From NCBI RefSeq assembly GCF_003461245.1, contig NZ_QTWS01000015.1, positions 1-64,000 of the forward strand: a stretch of DNA of 64,000 bases. Direction: 5' to 3'. The position numbers and the translations under genes are program-made. The notes under the pieces were generated by a model, which was given only the letters and a program-made list of their open reading frames with translations, was not told the origin of the DNA and did no database searches. How positions within the stretch are numbered: the first letter of the stretch is position 1; every line of letters begins with the position of its first letter. Origin of the DNA: Blautia sp. AF19-10LB. Its GTDB lineage: Bacteria; Bacillota; Clostridia; Lachnospirales; Lachnospiraceae. Below are positions 60,804 to 64,000 of this stretch, piece after piece.

Positions 60804-63260
60804 TTATTTAATAAATACTTTGTCCAGATGCCAGATATCATCTACATACTCTTCAATTGTTCTGTCAGATGTAAATTTACCTGCGCATGCTGTGTTCAGC
60901 ATAGCCATACGAGCCCAGCCTTTTTCATCTTTGTATGCTTCTTCTACTTTCTTCTGTGCTGCTGCATAGGAGCGGAAGTCAGCAAGGATGAAGTACTGGT
61001 CTGCTCTCTCTCCACCATTCTGGTTGAGGAGTGAGTTGTACAGATCACGGAACAGTTCTGTATCAGCGGAGAATGTTCCATTTACAAGCTCTGTCAGTAC
61101 CTGACGGATCTCATCATCTGTGTTGTAGATGACTCTCGGATCATATCCGCCATTGTTTTCGTAATTAATAACTTCATCTGCACTCAGACCGAAGATAAAT
61201 GCGTTTTCTTTGCCAACTTCATCAACGATCTCAACGTTAGCACCATCCATGGTTCCCAGAGTCGGTGCACCGTTCAGCATGAACTTCATGTTACCTGTAC
61301 CGGAAGCCTCTTTACTTGCAGTAGAAATCTGCTCAGAAACATCTGCTGCTGCAAAGATCATCTCAGCGTTGGATACACGATAGTTCTCGATGAATACAAC
61401 TTTCAGTTTGCCTTCGATAGAGGCATCATTGTTTACAACATCTGCTACAGAGTTGATCAGTTTGATGATCTTCTTGGCACGTGCATAACCTGCAGATGCT
61501 TTTGCACCGAAGATGAATGTTCTTGGATAGAAATCCATTTCCGGATGTTTCTTGATCTGATCATACAGATAGATTACATGCAGAATGTTCAGAAGCTGAC
61601 GTTTGTACTCATGAAGTCTCTTAACCTGTACATCGAAGATAGAACGTGGATTTACCTCTACTCCGTTGTGCTCCAGGATGTATTTTGCCAGACGAACTTT
61701 GTTCTGGTATTTGATGTTCATGAATTCCTGCTGTGCTTTTTCATCATCAACATAAACTTTCAGTTTGCTGATCTGAGACAGGTCTGTGATCCATTCCGGT
61801 CCGATATGATCTGTTACCCAGTCTGCAAGAAGCTGGTTTCCGTGAAGCAGGAAACGTCTCTGAGTAATACCGTTTGTCTTGTTGTTGAATTTCTCCGGCA
61901 TCATTTCGTAGAAATCTTTCAGTTCCTGTTTCTTAAGGATCTCTGTATGAAGTTTTGCAACACCGTTTACAGAGTAGCCTGCAACGATTGCAAGATGAGC
62001 CATTTTTACCTGTCCATCATAGAGGATTGCCATCTTCTTGATCTTGTCATAGTTTCCAGGATATTTTTCCTGAATCTCAAGAACAAAACGACGGTTGATC
62101 TCTTCGATGATCTGGTATACACGTGGAAGCAGTCTGGAGAACAGTTCAACCGGCCATTTCTCAAGAGCCTCTGCCATGATTGTATGGTTTGTATAAGCAA
62201 CAGCTTTGGTTGTTACAGACCATGCATCATCCCATCCAAGACCTTCTTCATCCATAAGGATACGCATAAGTTCTGCTACTGCTACTGTCGGATGAGTATC
62301 GTTCATCTGGAAAGTAACTTTTTCGTGCAGTTTCATGATATCTTTGTGGTTCTTCTTATATTTGTCGATAGCAGCCTGGAGACTTGCAGATACGAAGAAG
62401 TACTGCTGTTTCAGACGCAGCTCTTTACCTGCCATATGGTTATCATTCGGATAAAGAACTTCTACGATATTGCGGGCAAGGTTTTCCTGCTCAACTGCTT
62501 TTTTGTAATCACCTTTGTCAAAGGAATCAAGCTCAAAGTCTACGATTGGCTCTGCATCCCAGATTCTTAAAGTGTTTACGATCTTGTTGTTATATCCTAC
62601 GATCGGCATATCAAACGGAACAGCTTTTACTGCCTGATATCCCTTGTGTACGAATTTGTTGGATCCTGTTGCCGGATCATATTCAACATCAACATATCCA
62701 CCGAAGTGAACTTCTTTTGCATATTCCGGACGGCGAAGTTCGAACGGATATCCGTCTTTGAGCCAGTTATCCGGTACTTCTACCTGATATCCGTCTTTGA
62801 TCTGCTGTTTGAACATACCATAACGATAGCGGATACCACATCCATATGCGCTGTAGTTAAGAGTTGCAAGAGAATCCAGGAAGCATGCTGCCAGACGTCC
62901 CAGACCACCGTTTCCAAGGGCCGGGTCCGGCTCCTGATCCTCAATTGCGTTGATATCAAGTCCGAGCTCATCCAGAGCTTCTTTGACTTCTTTGTATGCA
63001 GTCAGGTTGATCAGGTTATTTCCAAGTGCACGACCCATCAGGAATTCCATTGACATATAGTAAACAGTTTTCGGATCCTGCTCTTTGTATGCGTTCTGTG
63101 TCTCAAGCCAGTTATCAATGATAACGTCTTTTACAGTGTAGCATACAGCCTGGAAAATCTGCTCCTGTGTAGCTTCTTCGAGTTTTTTACGATAAAGGAA
63201 TTTAACGTTTTCCTTTACGCTCTCTTTGAAAGCTTCTTTTTTGAACTGCTTGTCGATCAT
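60804..63260 (-). CDS. glgP: Glycogen / maltodextrin phosphorylase
   Basis: An 818-residue GT35 enzyme releasing glucose-1-phosphate from glycogen. YYMSMEFLMGRALGNNLINL and DPALGNGGLGRLAACFLDSL are diagnostic, and the PLP lysine lies in EASGTGNMKFMLNGAPTLGT. AGGAGGAAACGCG precedes the ATG. Complements glgB in this window. Confidence 0.97.
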   Translation of the reverse strand: MIDKQFKKEAFKESVKENVKFLYRKKLEEATQEQIFQAVCYTVKDVIIDNWLETQNAYKEQDPKTVYYMSMEFLMGRALGNNLINLTAYKEVKEALDELGLDINAIEDQEPDPALGNGGLGRLAACFLDSLATLNYSAYGCGIRYRYGMFKQQIKDGYQVEVPDNWLKDGYPFELRRPEYAKEVHFGGYVDVEYDPATGSNKFVHKGYQAVKAVPFDMPIVGYNNKIVNTLRIWDAEPIVDFELDSFDKGDYKKAVEQENLARNIVEVLYPNDNHMAGKELRLKQQYFFVSASLQAAIDKYKKNHKDIMKLHEKVTFQMNDTHPTVAVAELMRILMDEEGLGWDDAWSVTTKAVAYTNHTIMAEALEKWPVELFSRLLPRVYQIIEEINRRFVLEIQEKYPGNYDKIKKMAILYDGQVKMAHLAIVAGYSVNGVAKLHTEILKKQELKDFYEMMPEKFNNKTNGITQRRFLLHGNQLLADWVTDHIGPEWITDLSQISKLKVYVDDEKAQQEFMNIKYQNKVRLAKYILEHNGVEVNPRSIFDVQVKRLHEYKRQLLNILHVIYLYDQIKKHPEMDFYPRTFIFGAKASAGYARAKKIIKLINSVADVVNNDASIEGKLKVVFIENYRVSNAEMIFAAADVSEQISTASKEASGTGNMKFMLNGAPTLGTMDGANVEIVDEVGKENAFIFGLSADEVINYENNGGYDPRVIYNTDDEIRQVLTELVNGTFSADTELFRDLYNSLLNQNGGERADQYFILADFRSYAAAQKKVEEAYKDEKGWARMAMLNTACAGKFTSDRTIEEYVDDIWHLDKVFIK

Positions 63261-63324
63261 CGCGTTTCCTCCTTAATCGCACAGCAACAGCTGTGCAGCT
63301 TTGATTACCCCAATTTTTACGAAT

Positions 63325-63350
63325 CATGCCCGGTATATTTACCGGGCATG
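63325..63350 (-). terminator. Hairpin after ileS
   Basis: CATGCCCGGTA (63325-63335) pairs perfectly with TACCGGGCATG (63340-63350). On the minus strand it follows the ileS stop by a few bases; the T run is weak. Confidence 0.75.
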
Positions 63351-63356
63351 AGTTAA

Positions 63357-64000
63357 TTACATCTTTGCAACACCAAGGACAACTGGCTCTTTGTTAATAT
63401 TCCATTCTTTTACATAGCCGTCGGTTGTGCCCAGAGTCATATCCTCTGCCAGTACTTCAGACATGATTTCTTCTTTGTGGTTCTTCATGAGTTCAAGAAT
63501 TCTGTCATTATCTTTTGCATAGATATGGATCTTGTCCATAACTTCAAATCCGGCTTCTTTTCTCATTGTCTGTACTTTGCTGACAATCTCACGGACGAAT
63601 CCTTCTTCGATCAGCTCTGGTGTCAGATTTGTATCAAGAACTACAGAAATATCACCGTCTGCTTCTGTTACATAACCTTCTGTCTGTGCGGTCTCGATCA
63701 ATAAGTCTTCCTCAGAAAGTTCTACCTTGTTTCCATTGATATCCAGTGTCAGAAGACCTGTGGATCTCAGCTCGTTCATCGCTTCTGTTCCGTTGATCTC
63801 AGCAAGTGCTGTACGGATGCCGTTCAGAAGTTTACCGTATTTCGGTCCTACTGTACGGAGCTGCGGTTTGAAACTGTAGGAGATGAAGGACTCTACATCA
63901 TTTGCGAACTTCACTTCTTTGACATTCAGCTCGTCTGCAATGATATCTGTGTAGAACTGACCCATTTCTTTGTCAGCTTTGATATACATTGTTCCGATCG
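63357..64000 (-). CDS. ileS: Isoleucyl-tRNA synthetase, C-terminal part (runs off the window)
   Basis: The last 214 or so residues of IleS of the longer Clostridial type: (IGT)MYIKADKEMGQFY, FANDVESFISYSFKPQL, GPKYGKLL and VREIVSKVQTMRKEAGFEV, the DUF5915/anticodon-binding end. The frame stays open to base 64000, so the catalytic part is outside. It attaches isoleucine to its tRNA. Confidence 0.92.
   Translation of the reverse strand, partial: IGTMYIKADKEMGQFYTDIIADELNVKEVKFANDVESFISYSFKPQLRTVGPKYGKLLNGIRTALAEINGTEAMNELRSTGLLTLDINGNKVELSEEDLLIETAQTEGYVTEADGDISVVLDTNLTPELIEEGFVREIVSKVQTMRKEAGFEVMDKIHIYAKDNDRILELMKNHKEEIMSEVLAEDMTLGTTDGYVKEWNINKEPVVLGVAKM

Noticed and set aside
61545..62570. 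A 341-codon open frame on the plus strand
   Set aside because: Antisense shadow of glgP, which matches its family throughout.

Overview
The window looks like chromosomal sequence from an anaerobic, spore-forming member of the Lachnospiraceae (Blautia / Ruminococcus type). The evidence is the spore germination genes, a SipL-like spore coat protein, AGGAGG-type ribosome sites throughout, YesM/YesN sugar regulation, DUF4317, DUF1934 and DUF6483 family proteins, and corrinoid methyl-transfer genes of the kind found in acetogens. The assignment rests on family knowledge and not on a database search. No rRNA, tRNA, CRISPR array, prophage or intact insertion sequence was seen.

Layout. 1-2.9 kb: a C-terminal remnant resembling an Rpn-type nuclease, a nitrilase-family amidase, and a polar amino acid ABC transporter that is clearly broken (internal deletions in the fused binding protein/permease, a 1-base frameshift in the ATPase). 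2.9-12.4 kb: a sugar utilisation locus with a binding protein and two permeases, a divergent YesM/YesN two-component system, a GH31 glycosidase and an AraC regulator. 12.4-20.6 kb: the most unusual region. A three-gene operon (fucose-isomerase-like protein, cysteine-desulfurase-like protein, small unknown protein) lies next to a single 942-residue protein that fuses a pterin-type methyltransferase, a corrinoid protein and a UroD-type methyltransferase. Divergent from it are a corrinoid-activating RACE protein and a cysteine-rich DUF2284 protein. Together these look like a complete methyl-transfer system whose methyl donor is unknown; the isomerase neighbour suggests, but does not show, a methylated sugar.

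20.7-30.7 kb: glyoxalase, a PadR/DUF1700/DUF4097 envelope-response operon, AzlCD, an Hpt protein with a GGDEF-REC-HD-GYP protein carrying a nine-G tract near its end, a D,D-carboxypeptidase, a structured intergenic region, a DUF6483 protein, a phosphoribosyltransferase-like protein and a DUF4317 protein. 30.7-38.9 kb: a secreted foldase-FKBP lipoprotein, mfd, pth, and two adjacent G3E/CobW-type proteins, one with a 100-residue His/Cys metal-binding insert. 38.9-47.7 kb: glgB and a cell-surface cluster of three polysaccharide-deacetylase-like proteins plus a trigger-factor-like lipoprotein.

47.7-56.5 kb: DUF1934, murI, a germinant receptor operon in which GerAB is fused to a shortened GerAC, a GntR regulator, ispE, sipL and a PrcB-like lipoprotein. 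56.6-64 kb: plsC, galK, a divergent AraC regulator with an HD phosphohydrolase, glgP and the 3' end of ileS. glgB, glgP, galK, GH31 and the sugar ABC genes point to a saccharolytic life with glycogen storage.
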